From positions 4,956,001-5,020,000 of the forward strand of contig NZ_CP034562.1 of the NCBI RefSeq assembly GCF_003970675.1: a stretch of DNA of 64,000 nucleotides, in the 5' to 3' direction. The notes beneath the pieces were generated by a model. It had not been told where the DNA came from. It did not search any database and saw only the letters and a list, made by a program, of their open reading frames with translations. This DNA is from Flammeovirga pectinis (GTDB lineage: Bacteria > Bacteroidota > Bacteroidia > Cytophagales > Flammeovirgaceae). The stretch's first letter is position 1. Each line of letters opens with the position of its first letter. Below, one piece after another: positions 45,257 to 53,875 of this stretch. The translations under genes and the position numbers were made by a program.

Positions 45257-45838
45257 CTAAACTTTATCTTTTAATAATTCAATCAACTTTACAACGGCTT
45301 TTCCTCTGTGACTAATTTCATTTTTTTCTTTCGAAGATAATTGAGCAAAAGTACGTTCATGTCCTTTAGATTTAAAGATAGGGTCATAACCAAAACCTTC
45401 GTCACCCGTTCTCTCTGTAATAATATCACCTTCAGCAATCCCCTCAACTTGTTCAACGTTCCCTTCCCAAAGCAAAGTGATTACCGTTCTAAACCTTGCA
45501 CTTCTATCATTTTTACCCTCTAAATTCTTAAGTACTAGATCCATATTGTTGTCACTATCTCTTTGTGGGCCAGCGTATCTTGCAGAGTAAACACCAGGCT
45601 CTCCATTTAAGGCATTAATTTCAAGTCCGGTGTCATCAGCAAAGCAACTAACACCATAATTATCCCAAACATATTGTGCTTTTTGTAAAGAGTTACCTTC
45701 TAATGTTTCTTGTGTCTCAGGTAATTCCTCTTCGCAATTAATTTCTTTTAAACTTACAACTTGATAAAGACCTTCTAGTTGCTGCTGAATTTCTTTCAGC
45801 TTATTTATATTATTAGTGGCAAAACAGATTTTTTTCAT
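45257..45838 (-). CDS. rdgB: XTP/dITP diphosphatase (RdgB/HAM1 family)
   Basis: Removes non-canonical purine nucleotides (XTP, dITP) to protect DNA and RNA. The 193 residues match the family: CFATNNINKLKEIQQQL at the start, CFADDTGLEINALNGEPGVYSARYAG with the catalytic acidic pair, GFGYDPIF, and the C-terminal KNEISHRGKA. The ATG at 45838 is 31 bases after the GNAT stop, so the genes are probably co-transcribed. Confidence 0.96.
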   Translation of the reverse strand: MKKICFATNNINKLKEIQQQLEGLYQVVSLKEINCEEELPETQETLEGNSLQKAQYVWDNYGVSCFADDTGLEINALNGEPGVYSARYAGPQRDSDNNMDLVLKNLEGKNDRSARFRTVITLLWEGNVEQVEGIAEGDIITERTGDEGFGYDPIFKSKGHERTFAQLSSKEKNEISHRGKAVVKLIELLKDKV

Positions 45839-45869
45839 TTCTTTATTTTAAATGATGTAATACTATTGA

Positions 45870-46418
45870 CTAGAATTTATAATTATTTTTTTTCAAAAAG
45901 GCTTCTTCATAAGGTTCATCATCAATGGATTCATTAACTACTGTAAAACCAGCTTTTTGATATACCTGAATAGCAAATGGATGATCAAATTGACAAGTAT
46001 GCAACCAAACTTCTTTTGTTTTTAGTTCCTGTTCAATTTTTCTAATACTTTCCATTAAAAAAGGTAAACCTAATTTTTGACCAATAAATGCAGGAAGTAA
46101 TCCAAAGTAGGCAACTTCAATGGATTGTTTCTTAGAGATATCAAATTCAATAAAACCAGCAATTTCTCCATCAACAATCAATTTAAGTAATCTACAATTA
46201 TCAGAATTGAGCCAAGAAGATAATTCCGTGTCAGACATTAAGACTCTTCCAGTCCATCCCCATTCAGCCCCAACCTGATTATATATTTCTAAATATGCTG
46301 TAGTTGTTAAAGGATTCCAGTTTTTAATATCTCCCTTTGGAAGTAGTCTATTTTGAATAGCCAAAGAAGAATCTTTCTTTAAGTACTGCGTTTTAACCGG
46401 AATAGTGATATATGACAT
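45870..46418 (-). CDS. GNAT-family N-acetyltransferase
   Basis: Predicted acetyl-CoA-dependent acyltransferase of 182 residues. The GNAT fold is visible in GEIAGFIEFDISKKQSIEVAYFGLLPAFIGQKLGLPFLMESI (about 84-125), where the Gln/Arg-x-x-Gly-x-Gly/Ala acetyl-CoA loop is GQKLGLP. The C-terminal strand is EVWLHTCQFDHPFAIQVYQKAGF, typical of the family. The acceptor cannot be told. It opens a minus-strand cluster with rdgB and a membrane protein and is divergent from the YciO gene. Confidence 0.88.
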   Translation of the reverse strand: MSYITIPVKTQYLKKDSSLAIQNRLLPKGDIKNWNPLTTTAYLEIYNQVGAEWGWTGRVLMSDTELSSWLNSDNCRLLKLIVDGEIAGFIEFDISKKQSIEVAYFGLLPAFIGQKLGLPFLMESIRKIEQELKTKEVWLHTCQFDHPFAIQVYQKAGFTVVNESIDDEPYEEAFLKKNNYKF

Positions 46419-46537
46419 TTACTTATTATAATTTTAATTAATAAAGACAATATATAGTAAAACTTTTATTGAGTTTACAAGGATATATAAGTAATTTATA
46501 AGAACATCTTTTATCTTCACCAAATAATTGAAATATC

Positions 46538-47164
46538 ATGGCAGAGCTATTTAGAATTAATCCTGATAATCCTCAGGAGCGAGTATTAAATGAGGTTGTT
46601 AAAGTATTGAGAAAGGGAGGTTTAGTTATCTACCCTACAGATACAGTTTATGGTGTTGGTTGTGATCTGACAAACCAAGCAGCACTTAAAAAATTAATTC
46701 GTTTTAAGGGCTTAAAACCTAATAAGATGAATCTTTCATTTATTTGTTACGATTTATCTGATATAACAAATTATGTGAAGCATATTGAAACGCCTGCATT
46801 TAGAGTTATAAAAAAAGCACTGCCAGGTCCATTTACTTTTATCATGAAAGCAAGTAGTTCTGTACCTAAACTTGTGGATACAAAAAAGAAAGAGGTGGGT
46901 ATTCGTGTACCAGACCATAACATACCACGAGAATTAGTACGCTTGTTAGGAAACCCAATTGTAACTACATCTCTGAAACAAGAAGATGAGATATTGGAGT
47001 ACCCGACAGATCCGGAATTAATTTATGAAGATTACGGAAATCAAGTAGATGCAGTAATTGATGGAGGCTACGGTAATATTCATTTATCTACAGTAGTAAA
47101 TTTAGTAGATGGAGACTTCGAAGTAATTCGTCAAGGTCAAGGTAATATTGAAGATTATCTCTAA
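46538..47164 (+). CDS. YciO-type Sua5/YrdC family protein
   Basis: The 208 residues form a YrdC domain: FRINPDNPQERVLNEVVKVLRKGGLVIYPTDTVYGVGCDL at the start, then ALPGPFTFIMKAS, GIRVPDHNIPRELV and VIDGGYGNIHLSTVVNLV. The N-terminal INPDNPQ and the DGGYG region point to YciO rather than to TsaC or Sua5. The TsaC group makes threonylcarbamoyl-AMP for the tRNA modification t6A; the function of YciO is less settled. The same strand continues with ugd after 33 bases. Confidence 0.9.
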   Translation: MAELFRINPDNPQERVLNEVVKVLRKGGLVIYPTDTVYGVGCDLTNQAALKKLIRFKGLKPNKMNLSFICYDLSDITNYVKHIETPAFRVIKKALPGPFTFIMKASSSVPKLVDTKKKEVGIRVPDHNIPRELVRLLGNPIVTTSLKQEDEILEYPTDPELIYEDYGNQVDAVIDGGYGNIHLSTVVNLVDGDFEVIRQGQGNIEDYL

Positions 47165-47197
47165 GAAAAATAAATAAATAATAAAGATTTATATACA

Positions 47198-48514
47198 ATG
47201 AAAATAGCAGTTGTAGGAACAGGTTATGTGGGGTTAGTCTCAGGAACTTGTTTTGCAGAAACGGGTCATCATGTGATTTGTGTAGATAATGATAACTCAA
47301 AAGTAGAAAAACTTAAAGGTGGGGAATTAACAATTTATGAACCAGGTTTAGATACAGTTTTTCTTAGAAATACTAAAGAAGAGCGTTTATCATTTACAAC
47401 AGATTTAGAAGGAGCAGTAAAAGCTTCTGATGTTATTTTCTTGGCATTACCAACACCTCCAGGTGAGGATGGTTCTGCAGATTTATCTTATGTTTTAGGT
47501 GTCGCTGAACAAATAGGGCATATTATAGACAAAGATGAATACAAAGTTTTAGTAGATAAAAGTACTGTTCCTGTAGGTACTGCAGAAAAAGTACATGCTG
47601 TTGTAGCTAAGAACTGTAAAGGTGCTTTTGATGTAGTATCAAATCCTGAGTTTTTAAGAGAAGGTGTTGCAGTAGACGATTTTCTTCGTCCAGATAGAGT
47701 TGTTATTGGTACTTCTTCAGAAAGAGCAAAAGAAACAATGCAACGTCTTTACGAACCATTTGTTCGCCAAGGCAATCCAATCTATTTTATGGATGAACGC
47801 TCTGCTGAAATGACAAAGTATGCAGCTAACTCTTATCTAGCTACAAGAATTACATTTATGAACGAGATTGCCAACCTTTGTGAAAAAGTTGGAGCAAACG
47901 TTGATAATGTCCGTATTGGTATGGGTTCTGACGGAAGAATTGGTAAACGTTTCTTATTCTCTGGAGTAGGTTACGGAGGGTCATGTTTTCCAAAAGATGT
48001 TCAAGCATTATTTAAAACTGCAAAAGAACACAACTATGATTTTAAGTTACTAGACTCTGTAATGGGAGTAAATGGTGCTCAAAAATTTAAGTTAGCAGAA
48101 AAAATGAGTGCTTACTTTGATGGAGATTTAAAAGGAAAAAAAATAGCCATTTGGGGTTTAGCATTTAAACCTAATACAGATGATATTAGAGAGGCTCCAG
48201 CAATTTATACAATTAGAGAGTTGTTAAAAGCAGGAGCTGAAGTTTACGCATATGATCCAGAAGCAATGGAAAATATGAAAGAAATTTTTGGAGACCAAGT
48301 TACATTTGTAGAACACAGATATGATGCATTGAAAGATGTTGATGCACTAGGAATTGTAACAGAATGGAATCTATTTAGAACGCCTGATTTTAATTATATG
48401 GGAGAGCTTATGAAAGATAAAGTAATCTTTGATGGTAGAAACCTCTATAATACAAAAGATATGAAGGAACTAGGTTTCTATTACAACAGTATCGGTAGAA
48501 CTACAATTTATTAA
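47198..48514 (+). CDS. ugd: UDP-glucose 6-dehydrogenase
   Basis: Oxidises UDP-glucose to UDP-glucuronate with two NAD+. The 438 residues have the Rossmann motif GTGYVGLVSGTCFAETGH (7-24), the segment NPEFLREGVAVDDF (149-162), the catalytic Cys263 in GYGGSCFPKD, and the C-terminal UDP-binding domain starting KKIAIWGLAFKPNTDDIREAP. The next gene, 15 bases on, uses the product, so this is a two-step route to UDP-xylose. Confidence 0.96.
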   Translation: MKIAVVGTGYVGLVSGTCFAETGHHVICVDNDNSKVEKLKGGELTIYEPGLDTVFLRNTKEERLSFTTDLEGAVKASDVIFLALPTPPGEDGSADLSYVLGVAEQIGHIIDKDEYKVLVDKSTVPVGTAEKVHAVVAKNCKGAFDVVSNPEFLREGVAVDDFLRPDRVVIGTSSERAKETMQRLYEPFVRQGNPIYFMDERSAEMTKYAANSYLATRITFMNEIANLCEKVGANVDNVRIGMGSDGRIGKRFLFSGVGYGGSCFPKDVQALFKTAKEHNYDFKLLDSVMGVNGAQKFKLAEKMSAYFDGDLKGKKIAIWGLAFKPNTDDIREAPAIYTIRELLKAGAEVYAYDPEAMENMKEIFGDQVTFVEHRYDALKDVDALGIVTEWNLFRTPDFNYMGELMKDKVIFDGRNLYNTKDMKELGFYYNSIGRTTIY

Positions 48515-48529
48515 GCTAAACTATTTATA

Positions 48530-49465
48530 ATGAAAAGAGTATTAATTACAGGTGCTGCAGGCTTCTTAGGTTCACATTTATGTGATAAGTTTTTAGCAAA
48601 AGGATTTAAAGTTGTGGGAATGGATAACTTCTTAACAGGAAGTGAAGACAACATATCACACTTATTTGGGAATAAGAATTTTGAATTTTTCCACCATGAT
48701 GTTACTAAATATGTACACGTATCTGGTGAGTTAGATTATATATTACACTTTGCATCTCCTGCAAGTCCAATCGATTATTTAGAGATGCCTATCCAAACAC
48801 TAAAAGTGGGATCATTGGCTCCTTATAACCTTTTAGGTTTAGCAAGAGTGAAGAAGGCACGTTTCATGATTGCTTCAACTTCTGAAGTATATGGTGATCC
48901 AAATGTTCACCCACAAACAGAAGATTATTGGGGTAATGTAAACCCAATTGGGCCAAGAGGTGTTTACGACGAAGCAAAACGTTTTCAAGAAGCAATAACA
49001 ATGGGTTACCACACATTCCATGGTGTAAATACTGGAATGGTACGTATTTTTAATACATACGGCCCAAGAATGCGCTTAAATGACGGACGTGCTTTACCAG
49101 CATTTATGAGTCAGGCATTAAGAGGAGAAGACATAACAATTTTTGGAGATGGTTCTCAAACTAGATCATTTTGCTATGTAGATGATTTAGTCGAAGGGAT
49201 TTTCCGTTTAACAATGTCAGATTATCATGATCCAGTAAACATTGGTAATCCTCAAGAAATATCTATTAAAGATTTTGCAGAGGAAATTGTGAAATTGACA
49301 GACTCTGGAAGTAAAGTTATCTATTTGGATTTACCTAAAGATGATCCTAAACAACGTCAGCCAGATATTACTAGAGCACAAGAAGTTTTAGACTGGAACC
49401 CGACTATTGATAGAGCTGAAGGTTTAAAACGAACTTTAGAGTATTTTAAAGAAAAAGTAAAATAA
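48530..49465 (+). CDS. UDP-glucuronate decarboxylase (UDP-xylose synthase)
   Basis: Converts UDP-glucuronate to UDP-xylose. The 311 residues have [15 protein letters not shown] (NAD-binding), [26 protein letters not shown], and the catalytic YDEAKR of the UXS branch of extended SDR enzymes. [16 protein letters not shown] and [13 protein letters not shown] follow. The YDEAKR form and ASPASP distinguish it from GalE and dTDP-glucose dehydratases. It sits directly behind ugd and is closed by a terminator. UDP-xylose is likely for surface polysaccharide or glycoprotein synthesis. Confidence 0.93.
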   Translation: MKRVLITGAAGFLGSHLCDKFLAKGFKVVGMDNFLTGSEDNISHLFGNKNFEFFHHDVTKYVHVSGELDYILHFASPASPIDYLEMPIQTLKVGSLAPYNLLGLARVKKARFMIASTSEVYGDPNVHPQTEDYWGNVNPIGPRGVYDEAKRFQEAITMGYHTFHGVNTGMVRIFNTYGPRMRLNDGRALPAFMSQALRGEDITIFGDGSQTRSFCYVDDLVEGIFRLTMSDYHDPVNIGNPQEISIKDFAEEIVKLTDSGSKVIYLDLPKDDPKQRQPDITRAQEVLDWNPTIDRAEGLKRTLEYFKEKVK

Positions 49466-49533
49466 TTTAGATGTATCTCCATCTTTTGATTTAAAAAGAA
49501 AGAGAAAATCAAAAATATATTAATTAGTTAAGG

Positions 49534-49575
49534 AGAGATTCTATAATTCTACATGTTTTATAGAATCTCTTTTTG
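49534..49575 (+). terminator. Intrinsic terminator after the ugd operon
   Basis: Perfect 13-bp stem AGAGATTCTATAA (49534-49546) / TTATAGAATCTCT (49558-49570), then TTTTG. Confidence 0.93.
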
Positions 49576-49677
49576 TATATTAGATTTAGCATTCTGTTTA
49601 ATTTATTGATTATTAGTTTTTTATTATTGTCAATATTATTTGTAAACAATCTTAATAAGAAGAACTGTTAACGTTTA

Positions 49678-49708
49678 TTTGGCTAAACAATCAATAATGC
49701 TATCTTTG
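49678..49708 (+). promoter_or_regulatory. Consensus Bacteroidota promoter of the 123-residue protein gene
   Basis: TTTG (49678-49681), exactly 19 bases, then TATCTTTG (49701-49708): a full match to the -33/-7 consensus. The start codon is 30 bases downstream, leaving a leader of about 24 bases. Confidence 0.75.
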
Positions 49709-49738
49709 TCTAGATAGAAACCTCCAATTAGGATAAAA

Positions 49739-50110
49739 ATGACTAGTGAAGAGAAAAAAGCTTACTTATTGATCAAATCAGTGATATTTCATTATCATGG
49801 GTTAGATGAAGATGAACAAGCTATCTTGGAGGAAACGGCTACTAACATTCAAGGTCATGATGAGCTAGAGTGGGCTACCCAATTCATTGGAGAAGATTAT
49901 GTAAATGCTTTTGATAGAGCAAAAGATTATCTTTCTGATGTAATGATGGATTTTCCTCCTGAAACAAGGTTAAAATATATATGTCTCGCTTGGGACGCTA
50001 ATAATAGAAAGGGTTACATCAGTGAGATGGAAGCTACTGCTATGCTTAAATTAGCGAACACTCTTGGAATACAAGGTGACTTTTTGTCGTATATTAAGTC
50101 ATCTAACTAG
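49739..50110 (+). CDS. Small acidic helical protein, possibly TerB-like
   Basis: The 123 residues have no signal peptide or membrane segment. The composition is acidic and helical. The C-terminal part LKYICLAWDANNRKGYISEMEATAMLKLANTLGIQGDFLSYI resembles the TerB-like helical unit (acidic residue-Gly-Ile-Ser-Glu-x-Glu), but I cannot confirm the family. Its promoter is a full consensus match, and a terminator follows 28 bases past the stop, so the gene is monocistronic and probably well expressed. Confidence 0.72.
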   Translation: MTSEEKKAYLLIKSVIFHYHGLDEDEQAILEETATNIQGHDELEWATQFIGEDYVNAFDRAKDYLSDVMMDFPPETRLKYICLAWDANNRKGYISEMEATAMLKLANTLGIQGDFLSYIKSSN

Positions 50111-50137
50111 AAAAATACCTACTTTTTTGTAGATAAG

Positions 50138-50168
50138 AACCTCTTCTTTTTAAAGGAGAGGTTTTTTT
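50138..50168 (+). terminator. Intrinsic terminator before lipB
   Basis: A 12-bp stem AACCTCTTCTTT (50138-50149) / AAAGGAGAGGTT (50152-50163) with one G-U pair, then T. A 10-base palindrome GCAAATTTGC (50171-50180) follows. Confidence 0.9.
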
Positions 50169-50263
50169 GTGCAAATTTGCGGTGTGATTTAATTTGAAAT
50201 CATTTTAGAATAGGTCAAAAAAGATCAATTCATAATGTTCCTGATTTAGTTAGTGGAGAGAAC

Positions 50264-50989
50264 ATGAACAAAAAAGTAGAATATCAGCATATTGGTAAAA
50301 TGCCCTATGCAAAAGCTTGGGATTACCAAACAGAATTGTTTGATGCAATAGTTCAAACAAAACTAGAAAATAGAAGAAGAACTGATCGAGGAGAAGACGC
50401 ACTTCCTACAAAAAATTATTTACTTTTTGTAGAACATCCTCATGTCTATACTTTAGGGAAAAGTGGTAAAGAAGAACACCTTTTATTAGATAAAGAGGGG
50501 TTAGAAAGAGAACATGTCGAATTCTTTAAAATTAATAGAGGAGGAGACATTACTTACCATGGTCCAGGACAAATTGTAGGTTATCCAATTCTAGATTTAG
50601 ATAACTTTTTTACAGATATACATAAATATTTAAGACTACTAGAAGAAGCCGTTATCTTAACATTAAAAGATTATGGAATAAAGGCTGGTAGAATAGATGG
50701 CCTTACAGGTGTTTGGATTGGCGAAGAAGGTGATCCAAACCCTAGAAAAATATGTGCATTAGGAGTTAAAACAAGCAGATGGGTAACCATGCATGGCTTT
50801 GCTTTTAACGTAAATGCAAACCTAGATTATTTCGGAAACATAGTGCCATGTGGTATTTCTGATAAAGCCGTTACTTCTATGCAAAATGAATTAGGCAAAG
50901 AATTACCTATGAATGAAGTGGAAGAGGTTGTAAAAAAACATCTAGCGACACTTTTTGAAATGGAAATTTTTGAAAACAAACAAAACTAA
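50264..50989 (+). CDS. lipB: Lipoyl(octanoyl) transferase
   Basis: Moves octanoate from acyl-carrier protein to lipoate-dependent enzymes, the first step of lipoate synthesis. The 241 residues show RGGDITYHGPGQIVGYPI (92-109), the catalytic Lys162 in RKICALGVK, and the acyl-thioester Cys196 in VPCGISDKAV. The ATG at 50264 is preceded by A-rich sequence. aroA starts 7 bases after the stop, so they are co-transcribed. Confidence 0.97.
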   Translation: MNKKVEYQHIGKMPYAKAWDYQTELFDAIVQTKLENRRRTDRGEDALPTKNYLLFVEHPHVYTLGKSGKEEHLLLDKEGLEREHVEFFKINRGGDITYHGPGQIVGYPILDLDNFFTDIHKYLRLLEEAVILTLKDYGIKAGRIDGLTGVWIGEEGDPNPRKICALGVKTSRWVTMHGFAFNVNANLDYFGNIVPCGISDKAVTSMQNELGKELPMNEVEEVVKKHLATLFEMEIFENKQN

Positions 50990-50996
50990 CAAATCA

Positions 50997-52202
50997 ATGA
51001 AAATCCACCACCCGAGTAAGAGCGTAAAACTTGATGTACCATTAGTATCATCAAAAAGTGAAAGTAATAGAGCATTGATAATTCAAGCTTCAGCAACAGA
51101 AGAAATCCAATTATCAAATATCTCTATGGCAAGAGATACGCAAACAATGATGCGTCTTTTAGATTCATCAGAAGAAACATTAGACGTATTAGATGCAGGT
51201 ACAACAATGCGTTTTTTAACTGCATATGCATCAGCTAATAACCGTAAGTCAATCATGACGGGTACTCCTCGTATGCAAGACAGACCTATAGGTATTTTAG
51301 TAGATGCTTTACGTTCAATTGGAGCAAATATAGAATATTTGAAAAAGGACGGTTATCCTCCTCATCAAATAAATAGTTTTGAACAATCTTCTGATACTGT
51401 TACTATTAGAGGAGATGTAAGTAGTCAATATATCTCAGCATTATTGCTAGTTGCACCAACATTACCAAAAGGCTTAAAAATTGTTTTAGAAGGAGAGGTA
51501 AACTCAAAACCTTATATTCTAATGACTTTAAGTCTAATGGAAAGTTTTGGCATTAAATATACTTGGGAAGGGAATGAAATTATTGTAGCTCCACAAGAAT
51601 ATAAAAGCGGTGCATATACTATTGAATCCGATTGGTCTGGAGCTAGTTATTGGTACAGTATTGCAGCTTTATCTGATGTGGCCGAAATTAAAATTTTAAA
51701 TCTACGTGAAAATTCTCTTCAAGGTGATAAGGCTATTGTTGAGATGATGAAACAGTTAGGAGTAGAAAGTACTTTTGAAGCGGATGGCGTTCGTTTAACA
51801 AAAACAGCTAGAGCAGATAAATTTTTCTTTGATTTTACACATTGCCCAGATCTTGCACAAACTATTGTTGCTTTAGTCGCAGCTTTAGGAATGGAAGGTA
51901 GAATGATAGGTCTAAAAAGTCTTAGAATTAAAGAGACGGATAGAATTGCTGCATTATACAATGAAATCAAGAAACTTGGTTTAGAAATAGAAGTAATAGG
52001 AGATGAAGAAATAATAGTACCTAAAGGAGGTATTACTATTGATGGTCAGTCTATTAACACTTATGAAGATCATAGAATGGCAATGGCGTTCGCTCCTTTG
52101 TCTCTATTAGGTCAACTAGAAATTGATGAGCCAGAAGTTGTAGAAAAATCGTATCCAAGTTATTGGAAAGATCTTGAAACTGCTGGTTTTGTAACGGAAT
52201 AA
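50997..52202 (+). CDS. aroA: 3-phosphoshikimate 1-carboxyvinyltransferase (EPSP synthase)
   Basis: Condenses shikimate 3-phosphate and phosphoenolpyruvate in aromatic amino-acid synthesis. I use ATG 50997 (401 residues). The frame is open to an ATG at 50955, but that adds MKWKFLKTNKTNKS, overlaps lipB, and has no family counterpart. Signatures are VSSKSESNRALI near the start, DAGTTMRFLTAYA, RMQDRPIGILVDALRSIGA, DWSGASYWYSI, KETDRIAALYNEIKKLG and YEDHRMAMAFAPLSLLG. It lies between lipB and a MarC-family gene. Confidence 0.96.
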   Translation: MKIHHPSKSVKLDVPLVSSKSESNRALIIQASATEEIQLSNISMARDTQTMMRLLDSSEETLDVLDAGTTMRFLTAYASANNRKSIMTGTPRMQDRPIGILVDALRSIGANIEYLKKDGYPPHQINSFEQSSDTVTIRGDVSSQYISALLLVAPTLPKGLKIVLEGEVNSKPYILMTLSLMESFGIKYTWEGNEIIVAPQEYKSGAYTIESDWSGASYWYSIAALSDVAEIKILNLRENSLQGDKAIVEMMKQLGVESTFEADGVRLTKTARADKFFFDFTHCPDLAQTIVALVAALGMEGRMIGLKSLRIKETDRIAALYNEIKKLGLEIEVIGDEEIIVPKGGITIDGQSINTYEDHRMAMAFAPLSLLGQLEIDEPEVVEKSYPSYWKDLETAGFVTE

Positions 52203-52224
52203 TAAGTTTTTAACAATTACTTAA

Positions 52225-52797
52225 ATGGATTTTGACGTTTCATTTAAAGCAGTGGCATCAGTGTCACTAATCTTATTCTCAGTAATCGATATTATCGGTT
52301 CAATTCCAATAATTATTGATTTAAGAGAGAAAGAAGGAAAAATACAATCAGGTAAAGCCACTATAGTAGCAGGTATTATCATGATAATTTTCCTAGCATT
52401 AGGTAAGAAATTACTAGGTTTATTTGGAATAGATGTTAGCTCATTTGCCATTGCAGGTGCTATAATCTTGTTTTTATTAGGTTTAGAAATGATACTAGGT
52501 ATTGTTCTTTTTAAAAGTGAAGCCGAAGAAGAAGGATCTGGGTCTATTGTACCTCTGGCTTTTCCTTTAATAGCTGGAGCGGGTAGTATGACGACAATAA
52601 TTTCATTAAAATCAGAATATTCTAACTTTAGTATTCTTCTAGGTATTATTATAAATCTACTATTTGTCTATTTAGTTTTAAAAAGCTCTGGATGGATTCA
52701 GAAAAAACTGGGGCAAGGAGGAGCTAATATTCTAAGGAAAGTCTTTGGTATAATCCTTCTAGCAATTGCTATAAAATTATTTAAGACAAATATTTAA
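52225..52797 (+). CDS. MarC-family integral membrane protein
   Basis: The 190 residues form six hydrophobic segments (for example SVSLILFSVIDIIGSIPIIIDL, TIVAGIIMIIFLALGKKLLGLFGI, FAIAGAIILFLLGLEMILGIVLF, FGIILLAIAIKLF). The pattern ending the third helix and the motif SIVPLAFPLIAGAGSMTTII are typical of the MarC/UPF0056 family, with six membrane spans and unknown transport role. It starts 22 bases after aroA and is the last gene of the lipB-aroA-marC operon. Confidence 0.92.
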   Translation: MDFDVSFKAVASVSLILFSVIDIIGSIPIIIDLREKEGKIQSGKATIVAGIIMIIFLALGKKLLGLFGIDVSSFAIAGAIILFLLGLEMILGIVLFKSEAEEEGSGSIVPLAFPLIAGAGSMTTIISLKSEYSNFSILLGIIINLLFVYLVLKSSGWIQKKLGQGGANILRKVFGIILLAIAIKLFKTNI

Positions 52798-52857
52798 AAT
52801 CATCAAAGAGTATTACCTTTTTCTTTAAAAGGATACTTTATTAAAGATGAATTGATA

Positions 52858-52900
52858 AAAAGAGGTTTGAATCATGTGTAATTGATTCAAACCTCTTTTG
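52858..52900 (+). terminator. Intrinsic terminator of the lipB-aroA-marC operon
   Basis: A 17-bp stem over 52858-52874 and 52883-52899 (AAAAGAGGTTTGAATCA / TGATTCAAACCTCTTTT) with an 8-base loop. Confidence 0.93.
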
Positions 52901-53018
52901 TTATTTACAGACATTCATTAACTTAATACTCATATTATCTATTTATCAACTTTCTGATTTATATTAATAGATAATTTTTTACTTAGTACCTAGCAACAGC
53001 TCTATATAGATTTATTTG

Positions 53019-53843
53019 ATGAAACGAACTATTATTTTACTTATCACATTAATAAATACTTTGTCCATAGGTTCATTATTAGCACAATCTAATTTTAATG
53101 TAGATTTAGGCGGTAGTGCAAAATATATAAGACAAGGAGAGGATGTCATTATTAAAGGAGATGATTCTCAGCATTACTATGTATTTCATTTCTCAACAGA
53201 CTTTATGCCTGCTCCACCACCTATGGTAGAAAATGCAAATTCTGGAAATCCTATGATTGTCGATACAACTTTTGAAGTACAACCAAACATACCTATTCAA
53301 GTAACAAATACGGGGTTGTATTTTGTTCAAACAGATACGACATCAAGAGAAGGAATGGGTTTTACGGCTATGCCATCTGATTTTCCGAAGTATAAAAAAA
53401 TGAAAAATGTATACCCTTCATTGGTATATATTTCTACTCAAAATGAAATGGCTTCTTTTAAAACAGGTAGCCGACCAAGAAAAGCTTTTGAAAACTTTTG
53501 GATCAATATTGCAGGTTCACCAGACAATGCAAAACGTTTAATCAAATTGTATTTTGATAGAGTAACTGATGCAAATATTCAATTTACAGAATATAAAGAG
53601 GGTTGGAAGACGGATAGAGGTATTGTTTATATTATCTTTGGCCCACCTTCTGAAGTTTCAAATATAGATGGTGGTATTCGTTGGTCTTATGACAGTAACT
53701 TAAATCACGGTCAGGTTGAATTTGACTTTATAGAAGATAATAATCAATTTACGGGTACTCATTACGAACTTAAAAGATCGTATGATTACAAACGTGTGTG
53801 GTTTGATACCGTAAAAAAATGGAGAAACGGTACAATACAATAA
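53019..53843 (+). CDS. Exported GWxTD-domain protein
   Basis: The 274 residues from ATG 53019 (a TTG at 53016 also begins the frame) start with a signal peptide (MKRTIILLITLINTLSIGSLLAQ). The domain signature GWKTDRGIVYIIFGPPSEV (from residue 195) and the preceding KAFENFWINIAGSPDNAKRLIKLYFDRV are diagnostic of the GWxTD family, found mainly in Bacteroidota and of unknown role. The N-terminal part is shorter than in typical family members. hisB begins 32 bases downstream; the functional link is unclear. Confidence 0.9.
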   Translation: MKRTIILLITLINTLSIGSLLAQSNFNVDLGGSAKYIRQGEDVIIKGDDSQHYYVFHFSTDFMPAPPPMVENANSGNPMIVDTTFEVQPNIPIQVTNTGLYFVQTDTTSREGMGFTAMPSDFPKYKKMKNVYPSLVYISTQNEMASFKTGSRPRKAFENFWINIAGSPDNAKRLIKLYFDRVTDANIQFTEYKEGWKTDRGIVYIIFGPPSEVSNIDGGIRWSYDSNLNHGQVEFDFIEDNNQFTGTHYELKRSYDYKRVWFDTVKKWRNGTIQ

Positions 53844-53875
53844 ACTGTCAAACAATTAACAACAAACTTTAAAAC

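Noticed and set aside
50955..50996. Upstream ATG adding 14 residues to aroA
   Set aside because: It lies inside lipB and adds a basic tail not seen in EPSP synthases; the ATG at 50997 gives the normal N-terminus.
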